Below, in pieces: positions 40,601-49,313 of a stretch of DNA of 64,000 nucleotides. Each line of letters opens with the position of its first letter. Within the stretch, counting starts at the first letter, position 1. The position numbers and the translations under genes were made by a program. A model generated the notes under the pieces. That model saw only the letters and a list, made by a program, of their open reading frames with translations. It was not told where the DNA came from and did no database searches. The DNA lies in assembly GCA_008638375.1 (NCBI GenBank), contig CM018046.1, positions 1,288,501 through 1,352,500 of the forward strand, written 5' to 3'. This DNA is from Nyssa sinensis. Its lineage: Eukaryota > Streptophyta > Magnoliopsida > Cornales > Nyssaceae.

Positions 40601-42536
40601 TTCTGTTCCTATATTCTTCCGCAAGAGGACTTGCTTGCTCCTTATCATCCAAGTCTTTTGTTAGAGTTCTTGGTATTTTTCTATTATTTTCTAGTAGGGG
40701 CAATATTGTAAATTTTGATATTTTTTGCAGTAAATAAATAATTGGAGTGTAGAGAAATACACAATACACTATCAGATTATTTAACTTTTGTTCCTATTTT
40801 CTTCCTAGCTTTTGATATTTTCACCTCACTGTTTTTCTTCCCAAATATTTCTTGTTAGTTATCTTACCGCTTATAAATTTTCTCACCTTTTCAAGTGAGA
40901 TCACCTTAGAGAACGACAGCAAACATACAAAGTAGACCAAGAGGAGTATTCCCTTGATAAAAATAGAACAAATAAGACAATTTCTGCAGAAATTTGAGAT
41001 CACTTGAGCTGAGCAGGAGATAGTTTATTTTTCCCATTATTTTATATGTTTTCAAAATCTGTCCAGATAGCAAGATTTCTATTTATGACTGACTACTTTA
41101 TCTATGATTTTTAGATACCTCCCGAAGACATCCGGTGGGAAGGCGAAGATCCTGGAATGTCTCGTAGAGGTGGCCGTAGTGGACCAGGTCGTGGATTTAA
41201 GAAGTCTATGGCACGTGGCGGCGCTATTGCTGGTGCTGGAAGAGGTAGAGGGATCACTAAGGGTCAGCCCAAGAAAGATTTTCCTCCATCACAAAATGGC
41301 ATTGGAAAGAAGGCTTTGGGTGATATTGAAATACTTCACACTGATACTCTAATTAAAGAGGTATAGTCACAAGTTGAAAATCCTTGCATCTTACTGCAGA
41401 AGTGATGACATGTTTTCCTTCTGCTGTGGTGATGAACTTTTTATAGGTGGAGAAAGTTTTTAGTGCAACCCATCCTGATCCCGTAGAGATTGAGAAAGCG
41501 AAGAAAGTGCTCAAAGTAAGAACTGAGTGTCTTGTGATATCTTTCTTTTGCCATCATTTGTTATAGCAATTGTGATGTGTCCTTTCAAATGCAGGAACAT
41601 GAACAATCCCTGGTTGATGCAATTGCAAGGCTTGAAGATGCATCTGATGGTGAAAGTGGTAATAACTGACTGCACATAACAAAATTCTTCAGTAGTATTA
41701 AGTTAAACAAAGACAGTGTCTTATGTTGTAACTTGCATCCCTTGTTTCTTATGGATATTTTAGATGTGACCCATAATGGCTCTGTAAAAAAATTTGTCGA
41801 TTCAATCATTGAGTTTTATATTTTGAAATCTGAAAGAATGAGCTCCAAATGGTTGCCTTGATTCACCCACCCTGCTAAACCCCCCTTCCTTTCAAAATAA
41901 AATGGAAACATCATCATAGAATGGCATGGGCACTTTACCCAGAGTTGTTCTCTGTTCATTTAGGAGGTAATTCTTCTGTTTGTCGGTTCTTTTCTAAATT
42001 GCAAATACTGCAGTTGACAACTGAATAAATTGTACCAAATATCTGGAATCATTGATGTCATTTTCACTTCCATGTGACAATTTGAGGCAAAAAGTTCATA
42101 GGCTGCATGCTATATCCCAATCCCAAAGCACAGTTAAAGTTGAACCTTTCCTTTTCCCTCCCTAAAAAGTTGGAAACTTTACCTTCACTGATTTTGTTTT
42201 GCATGATATGATGCAGCGGTGATTATGTTCATTTCATCACTGTTTTTGAATTCACTTTCAATTTTTAAAGTACAGCAGAACATAGCTCAGCTTTATTGGT
42301 CATGAGTGTACCTGTGTTTCTTTTTCCCTTCTTTTTTTTTGGTCCACTTTGAAGCAGATGGTGGAGAGCGTCATTTCTCACAAGGGCTATCAATGGACCA
42401 AGAGCAAGGATGGAAGAAACGACAGTACAATGAAATGGGCAAAGGTAGAGCGGTTGAAGGATCAGATGGCAATAAAGTGGCTAGAGAAGGAAGAGTTGGA
42501 CCTGATGATCAACAAGATGAAGGCGATGACTTGTAG
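17462..42536 (+). CDS. EML3: EMSY-LIKE protein (ENT + Agenet/Tudor), EML3 type, complete
   Basis: Plant EML chromatin reader; the EML3 Agenet domain is reported to bind H3K36-methylated histone. Exons: 17462-17489, 29577-29782, 29868-29977, 30082-30319, 30418-30639, 30733-30801, 41115-41360, 41447-41515, 41595-41658, 42358-42536. They sum to 1431 nt (476 aa + stop) with all phases consistent. The start [20 protein letters not shown] matches the EML3 amino end and the ATG sits in CCACCATGG. ENT domain about residues 51-116 ([37 protein letters not shown]). Lys/Ser/Pro-rich linker 117-239. Agenet about 240-305 ([40 protein letters not shown]). RGG-like basic stretch about 307-342. Short helical segment about 380-412 ([16 protein letters not shown]). 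Introns 1 and 6 are 12.1 and 10.3 kb. Confidence 0.95.
18303..18475. repeat. Two-copy tandem duplication, period about 86 bp
   Basis: AGGGGATCT...GAACARTATCTAGCAA and the following GGGAGG...AACTGAAAATGAT occur twice in direct orientation, first from 18303 and again from 18389, with scattered mismatches. Confidence 0.8.
18589..18840 (+). repeat. Two-copy tandem duplication, period 111 bp, resembling a LINE 3' end
   Basis: GGCCTTGTTGTTTATAAGTT begins at 18589 and again at 18700; both copies run to GGGCACTTCATATATAA with only a few differences. The second copy runs into ACATTTACTAATAAAAAAAAA, a poly(A)-like end, so the unit may be the tail of a plus-strand LINE. Confidence 0.85.
21430..22780 (+). 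mobile_element. Degenerate plus-strand LINE fragment
   Basis: Plus-strand translation shows the RT-to-zf-RVT part of a [19 protein letters not shown] sequence near 21490-21530, [18 protein letters not shown] near 21617-21670, [17 protein letters not shown] (21650-21871 frame) and [11 protein letters not shown]. It ends in the LINE-type 3' end TTGGTGCTTTTTTAATGAAT followed by TTACTTATAAAAAAAAA. Multiple shifts and stops make it inactive. It carries a run of 15 G at 22514-22528. Confidence 0.75.
23037..23555. mobile_element. Mutator-like foldback MITE with 9-bp target duplication
   Basis: 519-bp element whose two arms (about 230 bp each) are imperfect inverted copies. The outer ends read GGAAAAAATACTAAAAAGT at the left and its inverted complement at the right. 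It is flanked by TAGAAATTA at 23028-23036 and again at 23556-23564, a 9-bp direct duplication typical of Mutator-like elements. No coding capacity. Transcribed as part of EML3 intron 1 it could form a long hairpin. Confidence 0.85.
24238..24790 (-). mobile_element. 5'-truncated LINE 3' end
   Basis: Begins with a T tract and TATAAGTAAAGAGTAATCTC, the inverted form of the LINE 3' end seen at 22764-22780. Minus-strand reading downstream is zf-RVT-like (a tryptophan-lysine-x-isoleucine-tryptophan stretch near 24690 and alternating Cys codons near 24560). Strongly decayed. Confidence 0.65.
24848..26545. mobile_element. Large TIR element of the CATGGTTYTAAA family, with nested SINE
   Basis: The left end CATGATATTAAATATCGACC matches the left end of the element at 7741, and the right end GATTTAAAACCATG matches its right end. 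The interior also matches in parts. Near the right end about 87 bp is duplicated in tandem (26304 and 26391, TAACTTTTAAGRGGTTTGC). An Au-like SINE lies at about 25080-25250. No ORF of a transposase is visible. Confidence 0.5.
25080..25250 (+). mobile_element. Au-like tRNA-derived SINE
   Basis: The sequence has an A-box-like TTGGCACAACTGTTTGG and a B-box-like GGTCATAGGTTTGAGATGTG. These are followed by the family-typical GTGGAAACCTCC, GGGGTAAGGATGCATACAT, CCCTTCCCAAACCCTGCAAT and GGTGGGAGCCTTGTG. The order and wording fit plant Au SINEs known in many angiosperms. It lies inside the element 24848-26545; the target duplication is unclear. Confidence 0.7.
26896..28275 (-). mobile_element. Young 5'-truncated LINE with poly(A) tail and 17-bp target duplication
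   Basis: Minus-strand ORF2 C-terminal part in two long frames. 28255-27401 reads [17 protein letters not shown] and [20 protein letters not shown]. 27638-26979 reads [14 protein letters not shown], then the zinc-finger-like [18 protein letters not shown] and [18 protein letters not shown], ending [11 protein letters not shown]. One frameshift near 27580-27600 separates them. The poly(A) tail appears as a T tract at 26896-26906, then GATAAGTAAAGG. Flanked by CTAGTTGATGGTATGTT (26879-26895) and CTAGCTGATGGTATGTT (28276-28292), one mismatch. It sits antisense in EML3 intron 1 and is the best-preserved LINE in the window. Confidence 0.93.
28420..29150. repeat. Dispersed repeat with GATACAC-rich ends
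   Basis: The left part (about 28435-28570) and right part (about 29065-29150) are both rich in GATACAC/GTATCNTG words; the right end CAATACACGTTTTGACAAC resembles an inverted version of the left. It probably represents a decayed TIR element in EML3 intron 1, but the boundaries are uncertain. An AT dinucleotide run lies at about 29020-29050. Confidence 0.4.
30821..31068. repeat. Two-copy tandem duplication, period 122 bp, at the start of EML3 intron 6
   Basis: TTCATGAGTTCYATCATTGT starts at 30821 and 30943; both copies include CTTGTGTACTTGTGAAAATA and GGACCCTATATCATCAT and end in GTTGTTTTTGTTATTATTG. It begins only 20 bp after the exon 30733-30801 donor. Confidence 0.9.
31494..31795 (-). mobile_element. 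LTR-retrotransposon fragment with initiator-tRNA primer site
   Basis: AGATCACCAATTACTCCAAA begins near 31494 and again near 31720; each is followed by GGGCCAACAATGTATATCAA and GCTCTCAACA. Between them CTCTGATACCATGTTA (about 31704-31719) is the inverse of TGGTATCAGAG, the initiator-Met primer-binding site, adjoining the end of an LTR. This is a small deleted piece of a minus-strand LTR element in EML3 intron 6. Confidence 0.6.
32657..33610. mobile_element. hAT-like MITE (GGATGGCAA family), interrupted by another MITE
   Basis: The left end GAATGGCAATGGGGCGGGG and the right end (minus strand) TAGGGATGGCAAATGACCC are terminal inverted repeats of the widespread plant GGATGGCAATGGGG hAT-type family. 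The interior is rich in CCCCAACCCC words. It is split at about 33010-33578 by a second element. No coding capacity. Confidence 0.65.
33010..33570. mobile_element. hAT-like MITE nested in the previous element
   Basis: 561 bp with terminal inverted repeats TAGGGCTGCAACTCGGTCGG (left) and TAGGGGTGCAAGTCGGGC (right, read on the minus strand). Flanked by TGAAGAAC (33002-33009) and TAAAGAAC (33571-33578), an 8-bp target duplication with one mismatch as expected for hAT. The interior is rich in TCGGGY words and non-coding. Confidence 0.75.
33911..34860. mobile_element. Copy of the GACACG TIR-type repeat, split by a LINE fragment
   Basis: The left end TTAAGAGACACAGACACGGA and right-side words GTCCATAACATGTCTGACAC resemble the ends of 35991-36996. 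A LINE 3' fragment sits inside at about 34054-34440, and an (AT)n microsatellite at about 34618-34654. Boundaries approximate. Confidence 0.45.
34054..34440 (-). mobile_element. LINE 3' fragment
   Basis: Minus-strand reading gives [17 protein letters not shown] and [19 protein letters not shown], which align with the end of the LINE at 26896-28275 ([31 protein letters not shown]). It starts at a T tract near 34056. Confidence 0.8.
34870..35110 (-). mobile_element. Short decayed LINE 3' fragment
   Basis: CTCTAAAAAATCCTTCTATT and CTCTTCGAATACACCAAAAT at 34934-34978 parallel the LINE segment at 38010-38060 (CCTACTATTTCTCTC, CCAAATACACC). This is the inverted coding sequence for the tryptophan/Arg-Glu-Arg-Asn end of ORF2. 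Strongly degenerate. Confidence 0.5.
35991..36996. mobile_element. TIR element of the GACACG family, about 1.0 kb
   Basis: The left end CTAAGAAGCATGAACACGAA and the right end (minus strand) CTAGGAAGCACAGACACGTC are inverted repeats. Both sub-terminal regions are rich in GGACAC/GTCCGA words and the middle is AT-rich. Related copies lie at 6640-6976 and 33911-34860. No transposase ORF; superfamily unknown. Confidence 0.55.
38471..38550. repeat. Two-copy 40-bp tandem duplication inside the LINE
   Basis: AGAAGAGACATTAAGCCCAC followed by AACTTCCTCT and ATCTCCCAAT occurs at 38471 and again at 38511, nearly identical. Confidence 0.9.
39925..40056 (+). mobile_element. tRNA-derived SINE inserted in the LINE, with target duplication
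   Basis: 132-bp unit with an A-box-like TAGCTTGGTTGGTAC (about 39937-39951) and B-box-like GGGTTCAAGTCCCC (about 39982-39995), ending in an A-rich tail ATAAAATAAAATAACATAAA. Flanked by GACCTTTTTCCACTAGC (39908-39924) and GACCTTTTTCCATTAGC (40057-40073), one mismatch. Removing it restores continuity of the minus-strand LINE coding relic across the junction, so it is younger than the LINE. Confidence 0.85.
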
Positions 42537-42824
42537 TTTTAGTAGGTTCGTAGGAGGGCACAGCATACTTGTATTTTGCCTTACTCTAATTTTATGACCA
42601 CCCAGATGGGGCCATTGGTTAGTGGAAAGTAGGTTTGGGAAGTCTTCTCGTTGTATTTTAACATAACTGGTGAAAGTTGGGAATATGCCAATGTAAAATA
42701 ATTTAATGATGAATATCTGACCATGTAAAGATAATTTTATAATGTTTGCCTTGCTGATGGTTGCAACTCTCTCTCTCTCTCTCTCATTTGTATCAATTGG
42801 ACAACTGCCTAATTTTTCACAGCA

Positions 42825-43295
42825 TTAATGATCTAATTTACTGCAAAATAAACCACAAGCATGAATATGAGAACCAATGTATGGGGCAGGGATCTCAAGG
42901 AAGGCAATGTTCTGTTTTTGGCAGGCCATGAAAGCAACTACCGGGTGAGGAAGTTTGCCTCCTTTTTTTTTCCCCATAAGGCAGAATTCATTTACTAGTT
43001 GATGCTTGATAGAACTAAATGATGCAATGAATTCTATGACCACATCCACCATCTAAGCATCATAAGGCCCTTCCACTTTGAAGTGGCATGAGGCCCTTCC
43101 ATGTTGATGCTTGATAGAACTAAATGATGCAATGAATTCTATGACCACATCCACCATCTGAGCATCACGAGGCCCTTCCACTTTGAAGTGGTTTACCCCC
43201 TCTGAGATGGGTTTTAACTTTAACACGGGCCACTGCAGAACTGACTTGAGTTTGCATAGCAAGGAGTTGTGGTCGTGGTGTTTGTAGGACGGCAT
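42825..43295 (-). pseudogene. Coding-like relic, unrecognised, with internal duplication
   Basis: Minus-strand frames read KLKSVLQWPVLKLKPISEG, VNHFKVEGP, QMVDVVIEFIASFSSIKHQ, then KLPHPVVAFMACQKQNIAFL and EIPAPYIGSHIHACGLFCSK before a stop. The composition and lack of low complexity look protein-like. However, a 105-bp tandem duplication (43001-43198) repeats the VDVVIEF segment and leaves an in-frame stop between the copies. I do not recognise the family. It could be a processed or broken copy of a gene elsewhere, or chance. Confidence 0.35.
43001..43198. repeat. Two-copy tandem duplication, period 105 bp
   Basis: GATGCTTGATAGAACTAAAT starts at 43001 and 43106; both copies run through CCACATCCACCATCTRAGCA and GGCCCTTCCACTTTGAAGTG with few differences. 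Confidence 0.95.
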
Positions 43296-46079
43296 TGAGG
43301 CGTCGTCTAAAGAAGATTGAGTTAGTCATGCCAAAAGGTAACCCAAACTCGCATAGCCGATAACCCGTTCAACCCAATCAACTTCAGAGCTTGAATAGGC
43401 CCTGTGCCACCATAGGGGAAAATAGTGAGATCTCTGTACTTCAAAATGTCAACAGAAAGTAGTATCGAAATAGCAGGTACAAATGCTTAACAATTCTGTA
43501 TATCACTTTGATGCGGTGCCACACACTTTTGCAATACACACCACAAAAAGAACCAACAAAACAACAATAACCTCCCCCACCCACCTCTCCCATGTGATGA
43601 CACGTCCTACTGAAATAGAAGTAAAGGAATGGGTTGGTTTCTTCATTTAGGAACTACAGAATTTCTCTCTAAAAAACATCATTTCATTTGTGCTCCAAAA
43701 CTAATAATCGGAGTTGTCTGAAACAACTTCATGACCCAACATCAAATAAAGCCTGGCAAAATAAAGTACATTAAGAAAGAGATCACAATTCACCCAAAAA
43801 AATAGAAGGAACATGATGCATAAAATCAGACTTAAAACACACTTTCAGCTAGTAAGAACCTCTTAACACTCTTTACATCTGTGTATTTCAGTAAAGTTCT
43901 TCATTGAACAGGTTGCCAGTAGTGTAGACTCATTCTGAGAAAACTTCTTAGCTAAGGAGGTTACCAGCCACATCTCAGCACTCCACAAGTGAAAAAAATA
44001 AAAAATACCTGCCATATTATAATCTGAGCACCATCTAATTTTACAACTACACATGTTCCAAATGTTAATAAGTTTGTCTTCCAATGTATTCCCATTACCA
44101 CCAAAGTAGTTCTATGTGTTCTAATTCCGACAAAATAAACTTAATTACACTAGCATCTAATAATGATGGCAACCAAAAGACTGCAAAGTTAATTTGACAT
44201 CATTGTTGACATGGATATAAGAGGCGATAGTTTACTGCAAAATCCAAAGATAACAGCTTTGTAAATTGCCTGCTAGTATCAACTGCAATATTTTGTAGTT
44301 AACGTTTGCTTCTTGACCTATGGTCACATTTTTCTTAAAAAATCAAAAAGGGTCAAATTATTTCTAGTGCCAAACCGTAATCAAATCCCAATTTGTTTTT
44401 CTGCCCTAAATTCATATCTGCTGTTGAGAAGCTGGAAGGCTGTAATTCCACTAGGGTCCTTTTCCTCTGGCTCTGAGGATTGTCCAACTACTTAACATGT
44501 ATGTTCTTATTCACATTCTGTATCCTAATGTATTTTTGTTATAAGTTCCCTTTTTGCAGTGACACATCTTTGCATGCATTCAGTTTTCCTGTTGGAGGAG
44601 TCTGCCAAAACTCCATTGAGCCAATAACTACTTGCAGATACAATAAATTCATATTTTATTACAAATATAAAGTGGGTTTGACTGCTAAAATACATAAAGA
44701 CATGAATACATGCTCAGCTTCTTTTCTGTCAAGTCTATGCAGAAATTCTCCACAAAAAATAATTATCTGGCCAATATGAAAAATTAATGTCCTCACAAAT
44801 ATCAACCAATTGCAAACTATAAAACCCCCCATGGGAAAATTATTCTAACCTTCTCATTGAGATGTCCAGATCTCACTTCATGCCATTAGCTACATGGTGG
44901 ATGCTTACATTAGATCCAAAACTCAGGATCAAGATTTCCCAAAATAATCTGATTCTCTACATAATTCATTAAATTTATGTTCTAACAGTTCAACCCTCTG
45001 TTGCCTGTTCCAAAGATAATTAGTATCTCAATTATATCAAGAAATCTGATGTAGATCTGACGGTCTCTTTGAACTTCAATTGAAGTACAAAAGTTAATCA
45101 AGAAAGATAAATAAGATTTACAAGTGAGGAAAGAGTTACCAAATTGCTCTACCTCCATACAATCATTGTAACTGCATGTATCAGATCATTTGATCAATCA
45201 ACCAAACTTCAATTTCAGCATTTCCACCTAAATCTTTGATTCATTCAAGAGAACCAAATTTTGGATGTTCCAAAACTCCCATTATTCTCATGTTTGTGTT
45301 GATATGAAGCATGCAAATATGGGATAAATCGTGGCGTATGGCTGAAAAGTAGTTTTCTAGCATATATACAAACACACTGCCTTGGATATAAGGGACTATA
45401 TATTGTAGTAACAGATCTGGGATTAGGTATGGAAACGAAAACATTGATCACACTGCCCTTGCCTGTCAAGAACTGGGGAAATCTGACATACCCTTTCTGA
45501 ATGCCAAAGGCCACTTGGACTCAGAATGGAAGACACCATCACAAAGATATGAAGGGACATGATCTTCTCAGGATGCTATCTCTAACAAGCAATCTAATGA
45601 CTCAGAAATTCAATGTCCAGATCTCTCAATTCATCCATGCATCTTGATAAACTAATTAAACATATCACTAGAATCTATCAAGACATGAAGATCGGTCACC
45701 TTTTTTTTTTTTTTTTTGATAATCCAGTTATCTCCCGTCCAGCCCAGTCCAACTTAGACCCTAGAAGCCTCGATTTTGGACACCCGAGATTGGTCACCAT
45801 TGCTATCACTAGTGTTATTGACAGTAAAATTAGATTTTTCAGCATTAGGTGTAATGTCTTCTATGAAATTGAGGCAATAAATAAAATCAGTGAACTGCCT
45901 TAGCCCCACATTATCATCCCCACTTCTTTTCCCATACACCTCATTCCTATTTTTCACAATTTAAATTTTAAAATTTTAGGTATGTTTCCTAGAGAGTAAA
46001 ACAGTTTTAGGTTCTTTCGAGCTTTTGAAATCCATGTTCAAAATACAATGACAATGAAAATTGTTAGCTTAATGTATAT

Positions 46080-46400
46080 TATTAGCACATTCTCTAATAG
46101 CTTAAGTTTTTGGAGCAACCGATAGTCTAACATGATATCAAAACTCTAATTCTAAAAGGTCTTGAGTTCAAGTCTTTTCTCCCATCCGTTTAGTGCAAGG
46201 TTTGCACTCTCTCACCCAGTTAGGTTAGGGTTCGCTCTCTCACACTGTTATGTCAGTGTGCCAACTCTTTATTTTTATTTTTTTAAATAAGTAGTGTGCA
46301 AGACGAGTTACAAGTAAGTGAGGGTGTTTTGCTTGATATACATTATTGGCCCATTCTTTAATAACTTAAACTTTTAGAGCAACTGGTTATCTAACAAATA
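46080..46400. repeat. Direct repeat around an LTR- or tRNA-like segment
   Basis: TTAATGTATATTATTAGCAC with CATTCTCTAATAGCTTAAGT (46072-46110) recurs at 46334-46372 as TTGATATACATTATTGGCCC and CATTCTTTAATAACTTAAAC. Between them ATGATATCAAAACTC resembles a decayed primer-binding site (TGGTATCAGAGC) and GTCTTGAGTTCAAGTC a B-box. It may be a collapsed LTR-retroelement or SINE; which one is unclear. Confidence 0.4.
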
Positions 46401-47385
46401 TCACCTCTTCTGAAAGTCAGTAATAATGTCATATGTTGAGTTTCAATCCTTGCTTAGAGAAGTTTCAAGAATGCAGAGGCCCGGAAATCTAAGATCCTAA
46501 TTGCAAGATTTGATATGAAATATACTATATTTCTAAATATATACAGATATATATGTGTGTGTGTATGGGGACAATACTTTGATTTTGCCTAAAAAAAGAT
46601 AGGACATCAATAGTGTTGTGCCTAACATGGTAAATGATATTCTATTGATCGAAATGAGCGTGTCTTATATATTGGAACCATCTATTGAATTCTTACTAAT
46701 TAAACAATCTCTACTAGTTATATTAGCCAAACCCCATATTACCATGCCCTGGTGTATCAGGTGCAGTATGTAAACTTCTCATTCCATGTACTGCAGCAGG
46801 CCTCCTTCAGGTAACATCAGATATGACATTTTAGGTAGTAATTCTGTCAATATGGATTAATTAACAGATATTTAAAACATAGGAGCAAATGATCCACTCA
46901 AAATCATATCGGCTTGTTTATATAGGAGTCATAGGACCATAATGATTAACATACCTATCCTTGAATGGTTATAAAAACCTTTCCATTTGAGATCTCTATG
47001 TTATCTCCGCACTAGCAACAATGTGATAAACCCTAGTAATACTTCCCTATTCTCTCAGCTGAACAATCCACAAATTTTGAGTTTACAGTTAACAACCACA
47101 GAAGACACCAAAGCCTGCATAACTCTAAATCTTAGGAATCATACTAATCGTAACTTACATTCTACTATAAGTTTTCAATTTTTAAGTAGGTTTCCTAGAG
47201 ACCACTAGTATTTAGTTTGTAAAATTTCCCATAAAACCCATGTTCAAAACCCAATGCACCTGTACAATTGTCTATGTAGAAGGATATATAGTAGAATGTC
47301 AATAATTAATTATGTTCAGTTTCATCCACTGCTTGTTGGAGTACCAATAATGTGGAGACATGTAGTTACTGTCTATGCTGGATAA

Positions 47386-47807
47386 TTAAAGCATAATCAG
47401 GTGCAATAGCACTAAATGAAAATATATGATCATAAATGCAGAAGCACATGATCTGCTCATAATTATTTTGGTTTTGAATTTCCCCAGACCATAAAGATCA
47501 ATTAATCCAATTCCAGAGAATTTAATGTCCTCCACGCCATCAACCATCTTTTCCAACTCAGGTAATCCATTACTTTGACAAAACATCATTGGAAGTTTGT
47601 CAAAACATTCCTGTAATGATGTCAAATCAGCTCCAAAATGGCACCAATGTGATTAATACTAACAGTATATCCTTCTTTTTGGCTGCAAAATCCCTGAGCT
47701 TTGTTTACAGCTCCACCAGACATCAAAGCCTCCAAAACAATTTTTCCAAAGGCCAAGACCAATAACATTTCCGTATGATCATCAAGTCCTGAAGCATGCA
47801 AAATCAC
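47386..47807 (-). pseudogene. Coding-like relic, unrecognised
   Basis: Two overlapping minus-strand frames: 47807-47622 (LDDHTEMLLVLAFGKIVLEA, LMSGGAVNKAQGFCSQKEGY) and 47625-47386 (LQECFDKLPMMFCQSNGLPE, DIKFSGIGLIDLYGLGKFKT). They look like one protein interrupted by a frameshift near 47625-47640. No family recognised and no clear splice structure. It could belong with the patches at 42825-43295 and 49107-49313 as one decayed gene. Confidence 0.3.
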
Positions 47808-48375
47808 TCTTTCAAAACGTCTGATATAGACATATTATAACATCAGGACAACCACATATCAATTTCAGTGAAGTCCAGTGCCACCACATATTCAGCAAAC
47901 TTTTAATACCAAATCATTTGATCAAGAAATCAAACTCAGCATCCATCTTATCAGACTTAAAAAAATATAAGAAGTTGCTATCTCAATTTCAATATCATCA
48001 AATCTGATAAAAGAAGAACATAAAGCACAAGGCTAGAGTAAGGAAGAGGGAAGTTTTGACATAGTTTCCCGAAACCTCAAGCCCCCCAACCTTCACACCA
48101 TTTATAATCCCATCAGTTAGTGGTCATCAAAATGTTAAATGAAAGAAGGGTCCTCAAATTAGCTACAAGAAGATAGTCACATCCAAATTTTAACATAAGA
48201 GACAACCATTGTGCTATATATGTGAAACTTCCTCTTAACAAATAAAAATCTCCCACGCCCCAAAGGATAAACCTTTCCTAGACATCAAAAGCATATGCCA
48301 GAGGCTCATCACTTAAATATTCATGTACTATTTCATATACCTGAATAATCTGTTACCATCCAAAGGGTTGCAACA

Positions 48376-48760
48376 TTTGATTTGACATCTTGGGACTTTT
48401 GGCCTATTGGTAAGATCGTAACATTTTGCATCGGAGTAGGTTCATATCATCTCATTTTTTAGTCACACAAAAGGCTACCTAGAGTAGAGTGCTAACTGTC
48501 TAGGGGAGAAAGGCTAACTTCAGCCAAAGGAAAGCTGCCTAGAAAGAGAGCTGCAAAGGGCTATGTAGGGGAGGGCTACATAGAGCAGCTGTCCCAAGGG
48601 CCAAAGGGCGGGCTAGCGATCACTAGAACCTTCAAGCATGAAGGAGCAGAGCAGGTGGTCCCTTATGGTCCAAAGGATTACAGGATTTGAATTTGGCACA
48701 TTCCATTAGTTTTGGGGCTTTCGGCCTATTGGCCAAGTCCAAAACATAATTATAAGAAAC
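48376..48760. other. GC-richer patch with a short perfect hairpin and flanking direct repeats
   Basis: GGACTTTTGGCCTATTGGTA (about 48392) recurs as GGGCTTTCGGCCTATTGGCC (about 48715). Between them the sequence is unusually rich in GGCTA and GGGC words. It includes CTATGTAGGGGAGGGCTACATAG (two 8-base arms around a 7-base loop, about 48563-48585). No coding or family signature recognised. Confidence 0.4.
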
Positions 48761-49106
48761 AATCAAATAAGCAAAATGACCACCACCAACAAATCGCTGT
48801 ACTTTTCTTCACGATGAAATTAACTTGATGATCCCCATACAAAAGGAACAGGTATGAAAAAAAATCTCTGCATCAAAAAATTAATGCATTCACTAATATC
48901 GACCAAATTTTAATATATTGACGCAAAACAATAATTTGTTTCTATGCAGAAGAATCATTCATCACAATTCAATCAAACAATAATTCTTTATTACCAAATA
49001 AATTTCTTGATCCCTAAATATGCAAAGAAATAATACCTGCAGGAGAACCCACCAACAGAATAGAAACCCATTTGCAGACAGCAACCATATCTTTGATTTC
49101 TTGAAA

Positions 49107-49313
49107 TCAAGTAAGAGAAAACCTTCCTGTTAATCCGCCACACCCTCTCATGTCAAAGACGTGATCTTTATTTGCATACCAGTTCCAATCTCTTTCAAGA
49201 GGCCTTGACAACTGCCCCAAATATGAATCAACCAAAACAATAACCAGATTGTCTTTAATCGCTTTCTTTGGTTTGAAAAATCGTGTGTGAAGCTTGACTC
49301 CCACTGGTTTCAA
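49107..49313 (-). pseudogene. Short coding-like minus-strand segment, unrecognised
   Basis: 69-codon frame reading VKLHTRFFKPKKAIKDNLVI and RDWNWYANKDHVFDMRGCGG, ending in a stop. Amino-acid composition is protein-like but I recognise no family. Downstream (about 49086-49036) a short frame MVAVCKWVSILLVGSPA ends at a GT donor-like site. It might be the first exons of a decayed or real minus-strand gene. Confidence 0.3.

Larger units (their letters stand above)
37850..40690 (-). mobile_element. Long decayed LINE ORF2 in EML3 intron 6
   Basis: Minus-strand order from 40690 down: a connector [14 protein letters not shown] (40560-40480); [13 protein letters not shown] near 40110-40060; RT core [29 protein letters not shown] and [20 protein letters not shown] (39926-39456); FADGIDF at about 39460-39440, where an active enzyme has the YxDD/FADD catalytic pair. 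Then [20 protein letters not shown] (39218-38994) and the zf-RVT region to about 37850, near a 13-G run at 37903-37915. Stops and shifts are frequent. A SINE splits it at 39925-40056, and 40 bp is duplicated at 38471-38550. Confidence 0.85.
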
